NCBI GenBank assembly: GCA_013373625.1
Contig: JABXHM010000054.1
Coordinates: 1-54,179 of the forward strand
Source: Alteromonadaceae bacterium
GTDB lineage: Bacteria > Pseudomonadota > Gammaproteobacteria > Enterobacterales > Alteromonadaceae
Direction of reading: 5' to 3'
Length of the DNA stretch: 54,179 nucleotides
Shown: one piece after another, positions 19,009-25,652 of the stretch
Layout of the letters: each line of letters starts with the position of its first letter
Numbering within the stretch: position 1 is the first letter of the stretch
Notes under the pieces: model-generated
The model's database searches: none
Told to the model about the DNA's origin: nothing
The model's input: only the letters and a program-made list of their open reading frames with translations
Translations under genes and position numbers: made by a program

Positions 19009-19021
19009 GTTATATCATAAC
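19009..19021. promoter_or_regulatory. Candidate Zur operator 1
   Basis: The sequence GTTATATCATAAC is nearly palindromic and fits GTTAT-N3-ATAAC, the core of the gammaproteobacterial Zur box, except that one half reads CATAAC instead of the usual TATAAC. It lies 27 bases before the ATG of the DUF3299 gene at 19048 and in the intergenic region of the divergent ABC operon. Confidence 0.7.
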
Positions 19022-19047
19022 GATAGTAAAAACCTGAAGTGATTAAT

Positions 19048-19668
19048 ATGCTATTAAACGTTATTTCTCCTGCAAGCACGCGTTTGCACACTAAGCTATC
19101 GGAACAAATCATTACTATCGTGCGGCTTACCGTGTTGCTTATTATGGTTTCGGCTTCTCTCGTTGGAGTTGTGCAGGCAAAAACCTATACCGAAATCGAG
19201 TGGACCGATCTTATGCCTCAGGACGATCTCTCCGCACTGTTAGACCCGCCTGAGTTTTTAAATGAGATCGAGGATGGCTCACAACAGGATTCTGTCGAGG
19301 CATTAAATCAGCGTCAGCTTAATGACGAAAAAGCGCAGCGCTACAGAGAAGCGTTAATTTCTACACGCATTATTGATGAATTTAACGGTAAAGCGGTGAG
19401 AATTCCTGGCTATATTGTGCCACTGGAACAGAATCAGAACCGGGAGGTTACCGCGTTCTTTGTTGTCCCGTATTTTGGCGCATGTCTGCATATGCCTCCT
19501 CCACCGCCCAACCAAGTGCTTTATGTCAGTTTTAAAGACGGTATTGCGCTGGAAAACTTACAACAACCTTATTGGTTTGAGGGCACCCTCACTGTGGAAG
19601 TAAATCAGCATGAATTGGGCACGTCGGCGTATACTTTCAACCTCAATGATTATCAACTTTACGAGTAA
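19048..19668 (+). CDS. Exported DUF3299 protein 1
   Basis: About 206 residues from the ATG at 19048 (GAAG lies eight bases upstream; a GTG three codons earlier is possible). An N-terminal hydrophobic signal ends near 'GVVQAKTY'. The DUF3299 domain occupies the C-terminal half: 'VRIPGYIVPLE' then 'AFFVVPYFGACLHMPPPPPN', with the conserved Cys-x-His pair, and 'GTSAYTFNL'. The domain is known as a genomic companion of MacB-like ABC transporters and zinc-regulated genes, without a defined activity. The Cys/His/Pro-rich centre could bind a metal. It is the first gene of a three-gene run behind a Zur-like box. Confidence 0.85.
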   Translation: MLLNVISPASTRLHTKLSEQIITIVRLTVLLIMVSASLVGVVQAKTYTEIEWTDLMPQDDLSALLDPPEFLNEIEDGSQQDSVEALNQRQLNDEKAQRYREALISTRIIDEFNGKAVRIPGYIVPLEQNQNREVTAFFVVPYFGACLHMPPPPPNQVLYVSFKDGIALENLQQPYWFEGTLTVEVNQHELGTSAYTFNLNDYQLYE

Positions 19669-19674
19669 CTCAAC

Positions 19675-20127
19675 ATGAAACGATTTAACGTTCCACTTAT
19701 TGTCACAAGCGCTTTGTTATTCGTTGTACAAAATAGTAACGCCTGCCAACTGCACGCCAGCGGGTTTGGCGCGTTTGCTCCCTATCACAATACTCGGATG
19801 CCAGGTACTCTCCAAAACCTGGCTGATAGTTTTCCATCAATTAATCTGGCCTCCAGGGCACTTGTCACGGTTGGAAGCAACAACAGTCAGCAGGTAAAAA
19901 TAACAGTGCCACTGAGTTACACTAATGTGAGCTTAACTGTTGAAAGTAGCGACAACATTACTGTGTTATCACGCAGGGAACTCATTCTTAGCTCAGTTTC
20001 AGAGCAATACGACTTAGGTTTTACAACTGACGTTCCGGGTACTCACGAGATCACGGTATACCTTAACGCAATGAATGAAGGCTCAGCGTTTACCACCCAA
20101 CAAACCTTAATTGTAGAAGCTGGATGA
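19675..20127 (+). CDS. Secreted beta-sandwich-like protein of unknown function
   Basis: 150 residues, not recognised. A signal peptide (MKRFNVPLIVTSALLFVVQ, cleaved before ACQLHASGFG) is followed by about 125 residues of beta-rich sequence with alternating hydrophobic residues, ending 'TLIVEAG'. The only cysteine after cleavage is at the mature N-terminus with a nearby His (CQLHASGFG...PYHN), which might bind metal. It starts six bases after the first DUF3299 gene and overlaps the second by four bases (ATGA), so all three should be co-expressed under the Zur-like box. A structural partner of the DUF3299 proteins is the simplest guess. Confidence 0.75.
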   Translation: MKRFNVPLIVTSALLFVVQNSNACQLHASGFGAFAPYHNTRMPGTLQNLADSFPSINLASRALVTVGSNNSQQVKITVPLSYTNVSLTVESSDNITVLSRRELILSSVSEQYDLGFTTDVPGTHEITVYLNAMNEGSAFTTQQTLIVEAG

Positions 20128-20786
20128 AACCAGGTCTGGCCCGATTGGTCAGTATTAGCTCCATACTGCTGGTATGCGTTGGTGCCGGGAGTTTTACTTG
20201 GCTGATATCAAATAAACTATCGGGCTACCCAAACCAACAAGCGCTGTACTACAGTCAAAATGAGACACTGTTAACTAAACTAAGCACTAACCCGCCCGCC
20301 CCCATTGGCTGGGCAGATCTGCTACCGGATGCGGATAAAGCAACCATTGAAAAATACCAATCAACATCGCCTGCTTCTTTGGAAGATAAGTTGCTTAGTA
20401 CTATCGAGGCGTCGTTTGATAAAACCTATCAAACCAGTTTGCAGTCAAATGTAACGGTACCTCGGCTTAATGGCCAAACTGTATCAATAAAAGGTTACAT
20501 CGTTCCTATCGAAGCTAACAGCGAGCGTAAAATTACCCGATTCTTTTTGGTCCCTTATTTTGGTGCCTGCATGCACTTTCCTCCGCCTGCGCCTAACCAG
20601 ATGGTTTATGTGACCAGTAATGGCGGGTTCTCGCTGGCTAACATACAGTCAGCTTATCAGGTGTCAGGCATTATTCGTCATGCCATGTATGAAGATCCGT
20701 TGGGCACAGCTGCGTATGTAATGGATGCCGTTTTCATAACCAGCTATAGTGGCGAGCCGGATGACGTACGAAGTCACCCGTCATAA
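20124..20786 (+). CDS. Membrane-anchored DUF3299 protein 2
   Basis: 220 residues with an uncleaved-looking N-terminal membrane segment (about 8-28) and a linker, then a DUF3299 domain: 'VSIKGYIVPIEAN', 'FFLVPYFGACMHFPPPAPN' with the Cys-x-His pair, 'DPLGTAAYVMDA'. It is a paralogue of the gene at 19048 in the same transcription unit, starting by ATGA overlap with the intervening gene. Two diverged copies in one unit suggest a hetero-oligomer or two sites of action, one soluble and one anchored. The gene converges with DUF1826 (ending 20825); no strong terminator is visible in the 38-base gap. Confidence 0.85.
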   Translation: MKPGLARLVSISSILLVCVGAGSFTWLISNKLSGYPNQQALYYSQNETLLTKLSTNPPAPIGWADLLPDADKATIEKYQSTSPASLEDKLLSTIEASFDKTYQTSLQSNVTVPRLNGQTVSIKGYIVPIEANSERKITRFFLVPYFGACMHFPPPAPNQMVYVTSNGGFSLANIQSAYQVSGIIRHAMYEDPLGTAAYVMDAVFITSYSGEPDDVRSHPS

Positions 20787-20824
20787 TTCAGTTATAATTT
20801 CGTTGGTTAATCCAGGCCTGGTAA

Positions 20825-21469
20825 CTACATTGCGTCCAACGTGAGCAATATGCGCGGCTGCGCACTGCTCACAATCGGGGAGCGATGTACCAACGGAGTA
20901 AGTTCGTTGTCAGGCCATTGCGAGCCTTTTAGCAGCGCAATGTGGCCCTCGTCAATTCGCCTGACATGTGCCTTACCTGGCGTAGATTGGTGCTCAAGAC
21001 GGCCGTTCTCAACCATCACCTGATCATTGGGTAGCCATTGCGTCCCACCACCGTTATAAGTAGTAATGAGTCGGCAAGGCACCCGGTCAAAATGAAAACG
21101 CGGACACATGGCACTGGTGAGTGTGCGAAGGCGAAGCCCAACCTTTGGGGTATCAAACAAACAGCCGAACATATCAACAACCATAGCGATATCAGCCACC
21201 AGTGCCTCAGACCACTGATTTAAAGGATAATGATGACTCAAGGTAGCAAAAGCGTCTGCTACGGCCACCTCTTGTGTGATATTCAGCCTTAACCCTTCTT
21301 CGAGACCCTGTTTCACCGCTTGCTTAACCGGCGCTGGCAACGTTCGCTGCCACACAGCCATATTAACGTTAGCATGATAAATATCACCTAAGACCTCAAT
21401 ATTATCTGACTGTCTTTGACTAATTTTGGGCTGTTTGGTTATATTGGTCGTGGCGGCGAGGTGATTCAT
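20825..21469 (-). CDS. DUF1826 family protein, last gene of the Zur operon
   Basis: 214 residues, cytoplasmic, no membrane segment. The family signature region 'LRTLTSAMCPRFHFDRVPCR' followed by LITTYNGGGTQWL is at about residues 114-146 and contains Cys and His residues that could bind metal or form an oxygenase-like site; 'LLKGSQWP' and 'VHRSP' follow. DUF1826 genes are known to cluster with COG0523 GTPases and Zur sites. Its ATG directly follows the TAA of the GTPase gene, so translation is coupled. Function unknown; a zinc-sparing or zinc-handling role is inferred from context. Confidence 0.88.
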   Translation of the reverse strand: MNHLAATTNITKQPKISQRQSDNIEVLGDIYHANVNMAVWQRTLPAPVKQAVKQGLEEGLRLNITQEVAVADAFATLSHHYPLNQWSEALVADIAMVVDMFGCLFDTPKVGLRLRTLTSAMCPRFHFDRVPCRLITTYNGGGTQWLPNDQVMVENGRLEHQSTPGKAHVRRIDEGHIALLKGSQWPDNELTPLVHRSPIVSSAQPRILLTLDAM

Positions 21470-22672
21470 TTACTCTCCCCAAACCGGAAACGGATCGGGC
21501 AGCTGTTGCCAGGCTTCACGCCCCATCAACATCATCTCTTCGTCCAACAGACAATTATCTAATGCATCCCGAATCGCCCGCTCGTTAAGATCCTGACCAA
21601 TAAATACCAGTTCCTGGCGCATATCGCCAAACGGCTCCTGCCATTGCGCCATAATAGACTGACGATATTCCTCATCTTCTGGCCACTCACTGTGATCGAC
21701 CGCTTTCCAAAACAACCCGCCATAGCCATACCGCGCAATACCGCCAGCCTGACTCCACTGCCCCGCGTAAAAGGGCCTGCTGGCCAGCCAAAAATAGCCT
21801 TTTGAACGTAGCAGTTTGCCGTAATTATTTTCATTATGCAGAAAATCATAAAAGCGCTGCGGATAAAACGGTCGTCTGGCGGTATAGGTGAAACTGCTGA
21901 TACCATATTCTTGCGTTTCTGGTATATGTTCGCCGCGCATTACTTTTAACCAACCAGGCGCTAACTGTGCCTGTTCAAAGTCAAAAAGCCCAGTACCGAG
22001 CACGGCTTTAATATCGACATTACCCTGAGATACAGGGATGATCTGTGCCCGCGTGTTAAGTGTTTGCAATGCGCCGGTCAGCTTTTTAAGTGCAGCTTTA
22101 TCAATCAAATCGGTTTTACTGATAAGGATAACATCTGCAAACTCTACCTGATCAATTAACAAGTCTGCGACGCTACGTTCATCGTCATCGCCCAGGGACT
22201 CCCCCGTTTCCTGCAGGTATTTTGCTTGTTCAAAGTCGTTGGAAAAGTTTACTGCATCAACCACTGTTACCATGGTATCAAGTTGCGCCACATCGGCCAG
22301 CGTTACCCCATCTTCGTCTTCAAAGGTAAAGGTTTCGGCTACCGGCAGCGGCTCAGAAATACCAGTAGATTCAATTACAAGATAATCAAATTTGCCACTT
22401 TCTGCGAGTTTTCGAACTTCGATGAGCAAATCTTCACGCAATGTACAGCAAATACACCCATTGCTCATTTCGACCAGTTTTTCTTCACTGCGGTTGAGGC
22501 TAACCTGATTCTGGATTGCCGCCGCATCAATATTGATCTCACTCATATCGTTAACAATAACCGCCACCCGTAAACCGTCGCGATTATTCAGAATATGACT
22601 TAATACAGTGGTTTTTCCTGCCCCTAAAAAACCTGATAAAACAGTGACCGGCAACCGTTTAATTGTACTCAT
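21470..22672 (-). CDS. zigA: COG0523 GTPase, ZigA-type zinc metallochaperone
   Basis: 400 residues with Walker A 'GFLGAGKTT' (about 15-23), the CxCC metal motif '[11 protein letters not shown]' (about 71-81), 'ESTGISEP' switch region, and the GTP-specificity-like 'ISKTDLID'. The C-terminal CobW_C domain contains '[12 protein letters not shown]' and '[11 protein letters not shown]'. Members of this subgroup (about 400 residues) are induced by zinc starvation and are thought to deliver zinc to client proteins in the cytoplasm. It overlaps the MerC-like gene by four bases (ATGA) and abuts DUF1826. A second, shorter COG0523 protein lies at 28357-29373. Confidence 0.92.
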   Translation of the reverse strand: MSTIKRLPVTVLSGFLGAGKTTVLSHILNNRDGLRVAVIVNDMSEINIDAAAIQNQVSLNRSEEKLVEMSNGCICCTLREDLLIEVRKLAESGKFDYLVIESTGISEPLPVAETFTFEDEDGVTLADVAQLDTMVTVVDAVNFSNDFEQAKYLQETGESLGDDDERSVADLLIDQVEFADVILISKTDLIDKAALKKLTGALQTLNTRAQIIPVSQGNVDIKAVLGTGLFDFEQAQLAPGWLKVMRGEHIPETQEYGISSFTYTARRPFYPQRFYDFLHNENNYGKLLRSKGYFWLASRPFYAGQWSQAGGIARYGYGGLFWKAVDHSEWPEDEEYRQSIMAQWQEPFGDMRQELVFIGQDLNERAIRDALDNCLLDEEMMLMGREAWQQLPDPFPVWGE

Positions 22673-23073
22673 AACTTACCCCTTATTGGATTTTTTACCT
22701 GACTCAAACGGAAGTTTCGCAAATGCGCAGCAGCAATAATGAGCGATGCTAAAATCGTCATAACGATCTCACCGGCCTCTCCCAGCGTATCGTGGCCAAA
22801 CAATGCAGTGAAAAGCAATAACGACAAACCGATGAGCCCGATAGTCAGAACACCACGATTACGGTGATGGCGATAGCCGGCAAGCAGCGCAACAAGACCG
22901 ACAGGCAAAACAAAAAACAAAATCACTTCATGAAAGAACTCATGGTTGTTCATAAACAATGTGCCAACCGAGGGTAAAATAATGACAAGCAACGGTGTTG
23001 CCAGGCAGTGGATAACACACAGTGATGACAGCGCGATGGCCATTTTATCGCCAAAGTTTTGGGCGTTCCCCAC
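22669..23073 (-). CDS. MerC-domain inner-membrane protein
   Basis: 134 residues from a GTG at 23073, which has AGGAGA seven bases upstream and follows the zur stop by one base; longer open frame upstream overlaps zur and is not coding. Four membrane helices are visible. The first contains '[14 protein letters not shown]', the paired-Cys MerC motif, which moves mercuric ion in mercury operons. Here there is no merA or merR, and the gene sits between zur and zigA, so passage or sensing of zinc is the more likely job. Zur-linked MerC-like proteins are common in marine gammaproteobacteria but their activity is not established. Confidence 0.88.
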   Translation of the reverse strand: MGNAQNFGDKMAIALSSLCVIHCLATPLLVIILPSVGTLFMNNHEFFHEVILFFVLPVGLVALLAGYRHHRNRGVLTIGLIGLSLLLFTALFGHDTLGEAGEIVMTILASLIIAAAHLRNFRLSQVKNPIRGKL

Positions 23074-23074
23074 G

Positions 23075-23539
23075 TTAGTTCTCCTGTATGGATGAATAGT
23101 TTGCGCCAGCACTGCAGTGATTACATAGCACCGGCACTTCAATTGAATGGTTAAAAAGTTGATAACCCAGTTGCGCAATCTGGTATTCGATCCCCATAGC
23201 AGACGGGTTTGCCAAATGTATTCTCTGCACGTCACAACAATGTTGGCAGGTTAAATACATCAGTACATGAGTCTGAGTAGTAAATGCGTCTGTGGCGGCG
23301 ATATATTTATTGACTGAGTGCAAATGCACGATAAGGTTGACCGACTTTAAGTAGCCAAGAATTCGGTACACCGACATGGCATGAATAGACTTATTTACGC
23401 AATCGTTATAAATAGACAGTAATTCATAGGCAGAGAGCGGTTTATCAGCGTCACACAGCAACTGATAGATTCGTCTGCGCTTAGGCGTTAAATCGGCGAT
23501 CAATTGCTTATTCGGCGTGGCCTTTTCCAGTGATGACAT
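23075..23539 (-). CDS. zur: Zinc uptake regulator Zur (Fur family)
   Basis: 154 residues: winged helix (about 15-80, recognition helix around 'IHAMSVYRILGYL') then the dimerisation domain with structural zinc pairs Cys98/Cys101 and Cys139/Cys142. The usual regulatory site of Zur uses a Cys after 'Y-x-x' in the 'H...SxNxYxxC' segment; here that segment reads 'HLHSVNKYIAATDAF', with Ala82 at the Cys position, while His91 is kept. The sensing site is thus atypical. It should repress the boxes at 19009, 28146 and 36177. It lies within the unit that starts at box 28146, so it would control its own expression. Confidence 0.9.
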   Translation of the reverse strand: MSSLEKATPNKQLIADLTPKRRRIYQLLCDADKPLSAYELLSIYNDCVNKSIHAMSVYRILGYLKSVNLIVHLHSVNKYIAATDAFTTQTHVLMYLTCQHCCDVQRIHLANPSAMGIEYQIAQLGYQLFNHSIEVPVLCNHCSAGANYSSIQEN

Positions 23540-23558
23540 ATTCTGACTCGCTGGTGAA

Positions 23559-24140
23559 TTACCAGACTATCTCCTGTTGCATTGGGGTTATTTCACGCTT
23601 GCCCTGACCTTTATTGGTTACCCACTGAACATCAATATCAGTGAGTGATGGTGCAATGTCGAAAATAGTGACCTTAATAGTTTGCAACGGTTCGCTGCAC
23701 AACAATTCATATCGCAGCGTCACTTCGCTGTGAGTCGACTCATCATGATCACCATGGTGGTCATCGTGTTCATCATCGTGGTCATCTTCATGCTCATCAT
23801 GTTGTTTTTTTGAGCTGTGAGGTAAAGATACGGTTTGATCAGTCACTTCGCAGTTATCATTGTCAACGACAAATACACTCGACGGCAGCACCAGTTGACG
23901 CTCAACGGCGTGTAGACGTGATCTGTCAGCTTTGCTGTGCGGCGCATGTTCAAAGCCAATAACGTCACTGGCTGGTAAGCTAAACTCAAGCTGCCAGCGG
24001 TCCGCGTCCTGCGCAACCAGTAGCGAGCCCTGACCATGTACGTGTTTTGCACCCGCAGCTGTCGCGGGCTGGAGCAAGGTAATGCCAAGTATTGCCAGTA
24101 CTCCACAGGTGAGCTGAAATTTCGGATTAGTAGACTTCAT
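23559..24140 (-). CDS. zrgA: ZrgA-like (DUF2796) periplasmic zinc-binding protein
   Basis: 193 residues with a signal peptide (cleaved near ATAAGA). The DUF2796 fold starts 'KHVHGQGSLLVAQ', continues with 'FSLPASDVIGFEHAP' and 'TLRYELLCSEP', and is interrupted at about residues 110-137 by a His/Asp tract (HDEHEDDHDDEHDDHHGDHD). Vibrio ZrgA and Pseudomonas PA4063 are related proteins linked to zinc acquisition under Zur control; the acidic His tract should bind several zinc ions in the periplasm. It lies 19 bases before zur and 97 bases after the AztD-like gene. Confidence 0.88.
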   Translation of the reverse strand: MKSTNPKFQLTCGVLAILGITLLQPATAAGAKHVHGQGSLLVAQDADRWQLEFSLPASDVIGFEHAPHSKADRSRLHAVERQLVLPSSVFVVDNDNCEVTDQTVSLPHSSKKQHDEHEDDHDDEHDDHHGDHDESTHSEVTLRYELLCSEPLQTIKVTIFDIAPSLTDIDVQWVTNKGQGKREITPMQQEIVW

Positions 24141-24179
24141 CTTATTACCAGTGTTATTTAATTTTTAACTGTTTCGCTA

Positions 24180-24214
24180 CGCCCTTCCGTCTCTTACAGT
24201 GACAATGAAGGGCG
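24180..24214 (-). repeat. Intercistronic inverted repeat between AztD-like and ZrgA-like genes
   Basis: CGCCCTTC (24180-24187) is matched by GAAGGGCG (24207-24214) with a 19-base loop. It lies between two genes of the same direction and has no T-run, so it may adjust message stability or partial termination inside the operon. Confidence 0.45.
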
Positions 24215-24237
24215 ATAGTATTAATGCGAAGTACGCG

Positions 24238-25614
24238 CTAGTGTGCTTCAGCGATACCTAGCCAGGTAATTGCGCTGGGAACAAAATCCAACTCAATATC
24301 ACCCTCAGTTTCACCATGCTCAAGATCGATAATCAGTACGTGCTGTGCAATCGGGTCGGTGATGTAAACAAGCGGCGCGTTTTGCGCGACACTCATAGAG
24401 AACCCTGCATTGTCTGGCATGCTGTTGAGATCTTCCTCTGAGAAATGAATACGCGATGTTAATTCCCAATGCTCATGGTCGTCATGAGCTTCTGCAGATA
24501 ACACTGTCAGGTGGCCTTTATCGTCTAAAATCAGGAAGTACTCGCCATCGTATGAGAAACCGTAAGAGACTGGATGCGCATCAGTTTCAGGCTCCCAGTT
24601 AATGACTTCCATTTCACCATGGTCCGGGTCTATGGCAGTAATTACAGCACTACCCCCACCGTGTTGTGAGGCAACACCAATAAACGTATCGACATCATGA
24701 TGAGCATACACTGACCCCACGCGCATGCCGTTCAGTTCATCGATATTGGACACTTTTTGTGATTCATACTCTTCGTCGTGAGCATGTAAAACCAGTACCC
24801 CATCACTGCACCCAAGTACCACAAATTCTTCGTTTAACGCCGCACCGTGTAAATCCGGACACTCACCAGCAAACAACTGCTCTTGCTCATATTCGCCGTC
24901 ATGCCAGTGATAAATGCCCACACTGTCTGGCAGTACCGGGTTGGCTGATACACTTTCTGCGTCATCCCGGCGAACCGTTGCAATCAGCATGTCATCGACA
25001 GGCTTAGCTACTCCGTGCATATTGACTGAATAGGTCAACGTAGGGATGTCATTCGCCTCAGTAGCAATGTCGTTATCTGACACAACCTGAACTGACGCTG
25101 GCATGCTGGTATCGGCGTTACCATCGAAAAATACCGCCAGTTGGCCATCATGGCTAACTACGTGTGTTGGTTGGCTACCAACCAGGCTAAAATCAGACAG
25201 CGCCGGTGCTTCTTCATAATCATGCATATGGTCAACATGGTCTTCACGCCATACGCCGCCGTCTATAAACTCAACCAGGTCATTGGTACGACTGCTCACC
25301 ACAGCAAAACGGTAATCGGCAGAGTGAGTCAGTGCACTGCCGCTGTGTGTCACACTGAACGTATCCAGTAGTGAATTGTCTTCCAGATCAAAAACGGCCA
25401 TTGCGTTAGAGTCAGCATCGGCAATCATTAAACGTCCGCTGCTTTCTGCATCATGGTCGTGGTCTTCACCGTCATGATCATCGTCGTGATCGTGGTCATC
25501 ATGATCTTCGATGGGTGGAAGTTCATTAATGGTCGTTTCTGCATCACCGCAGCCAGTTAACAATACTGAGCTGATCGCAACCGCCAGCAACGACAGGTTT
25601 TTAATACTATTCAT
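24238..25614 (-). CDS. AztD-like lipoprotein with histidine-rich tract (zinc metallochaperone)
   Basis: 458 residues. The lipobox 'LLTGC' puts Cys22 as the acylated residue; residues 38-55 are almost only His and Asp. The rest is a repetitive beta sequence consistent with a seven-bladed propeller ('GRLMIADADSNAMAVFDLED', 'VLIIDLEHGET'), with further scattered histidines (DHVDHMHDYEE, HDDHEHWE). The closest known type is AztD, a periplasmic propeller chaperone that hands zinc to an ABC-binding protein; AztD is soluble in its studied hosts, whereas this one appears lipid-anchored. It begins 38 bases after the ZnuD-like receptor, suggesting receipt of zinc arriving through that receptor. Confidence 0.8.
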   Translation of the reverse strand: MNSIKNLSLLAVAISSVLLTGCGDAETTINELPPIEDHDDHDHDDDHDGEDHDHDAESSGRLMIADADSNAMAVFDLEDNSLLDTFSVTHSGSALTHSADYRFAVVSSRTNDLVEFIDGGVWREDHVDHMHDYEEAPALSDFSLVGSQPTHVVSHDGQLAVFFDGNADTSMPASVQVVSDNDIATEANDIPTLTYSVNMHGVAKPVDDMLIATVRRDDAESVSANPVLPDSVGIYHWHDGEYEQEQLFAGECPDLHGAALNEEFVVLGCSDGVLVLHAHDEEYESQKVSNIDELNGMRVGSVYAHHDVDTFIGVASQHGGGSAVITAIDPDHGEMEVINWEPETDAHPVSYGFSYDGEYFLILDDKGHLTVLSAEAHDDHEHWELTSRIHFSEEDLNSMPDNAGFSMSVAQNAPLVYITDPIAQHVLIIDLEHGETEGDIELDFVPSAITWLGIAEAH

Positions 25615-25652
25615 TGAGTTAGATTCCTTTTAAATTTGATTCACGAAAATGC

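Noticed and set aside
20806..20822. CCAGGCCTGG palindrome between convergent genes as a terminator.
   Set aside because: A loopless 10-base palindrome without a T-run cannot form a normal terminator hairpin.
22669..23073. Mercury resistance operon because of the MerC domain.
   Set aside because: No merR, merT, merP or merA is present and the gene is embedded among zinc genes.
23074..23235. A longer N-terminus for the MerC-like protein.
   Set aside because: It overlaps zur in another frame, has no membrane or MerC character, and a GTG with a strong AGGAGA site lies directly after zur.
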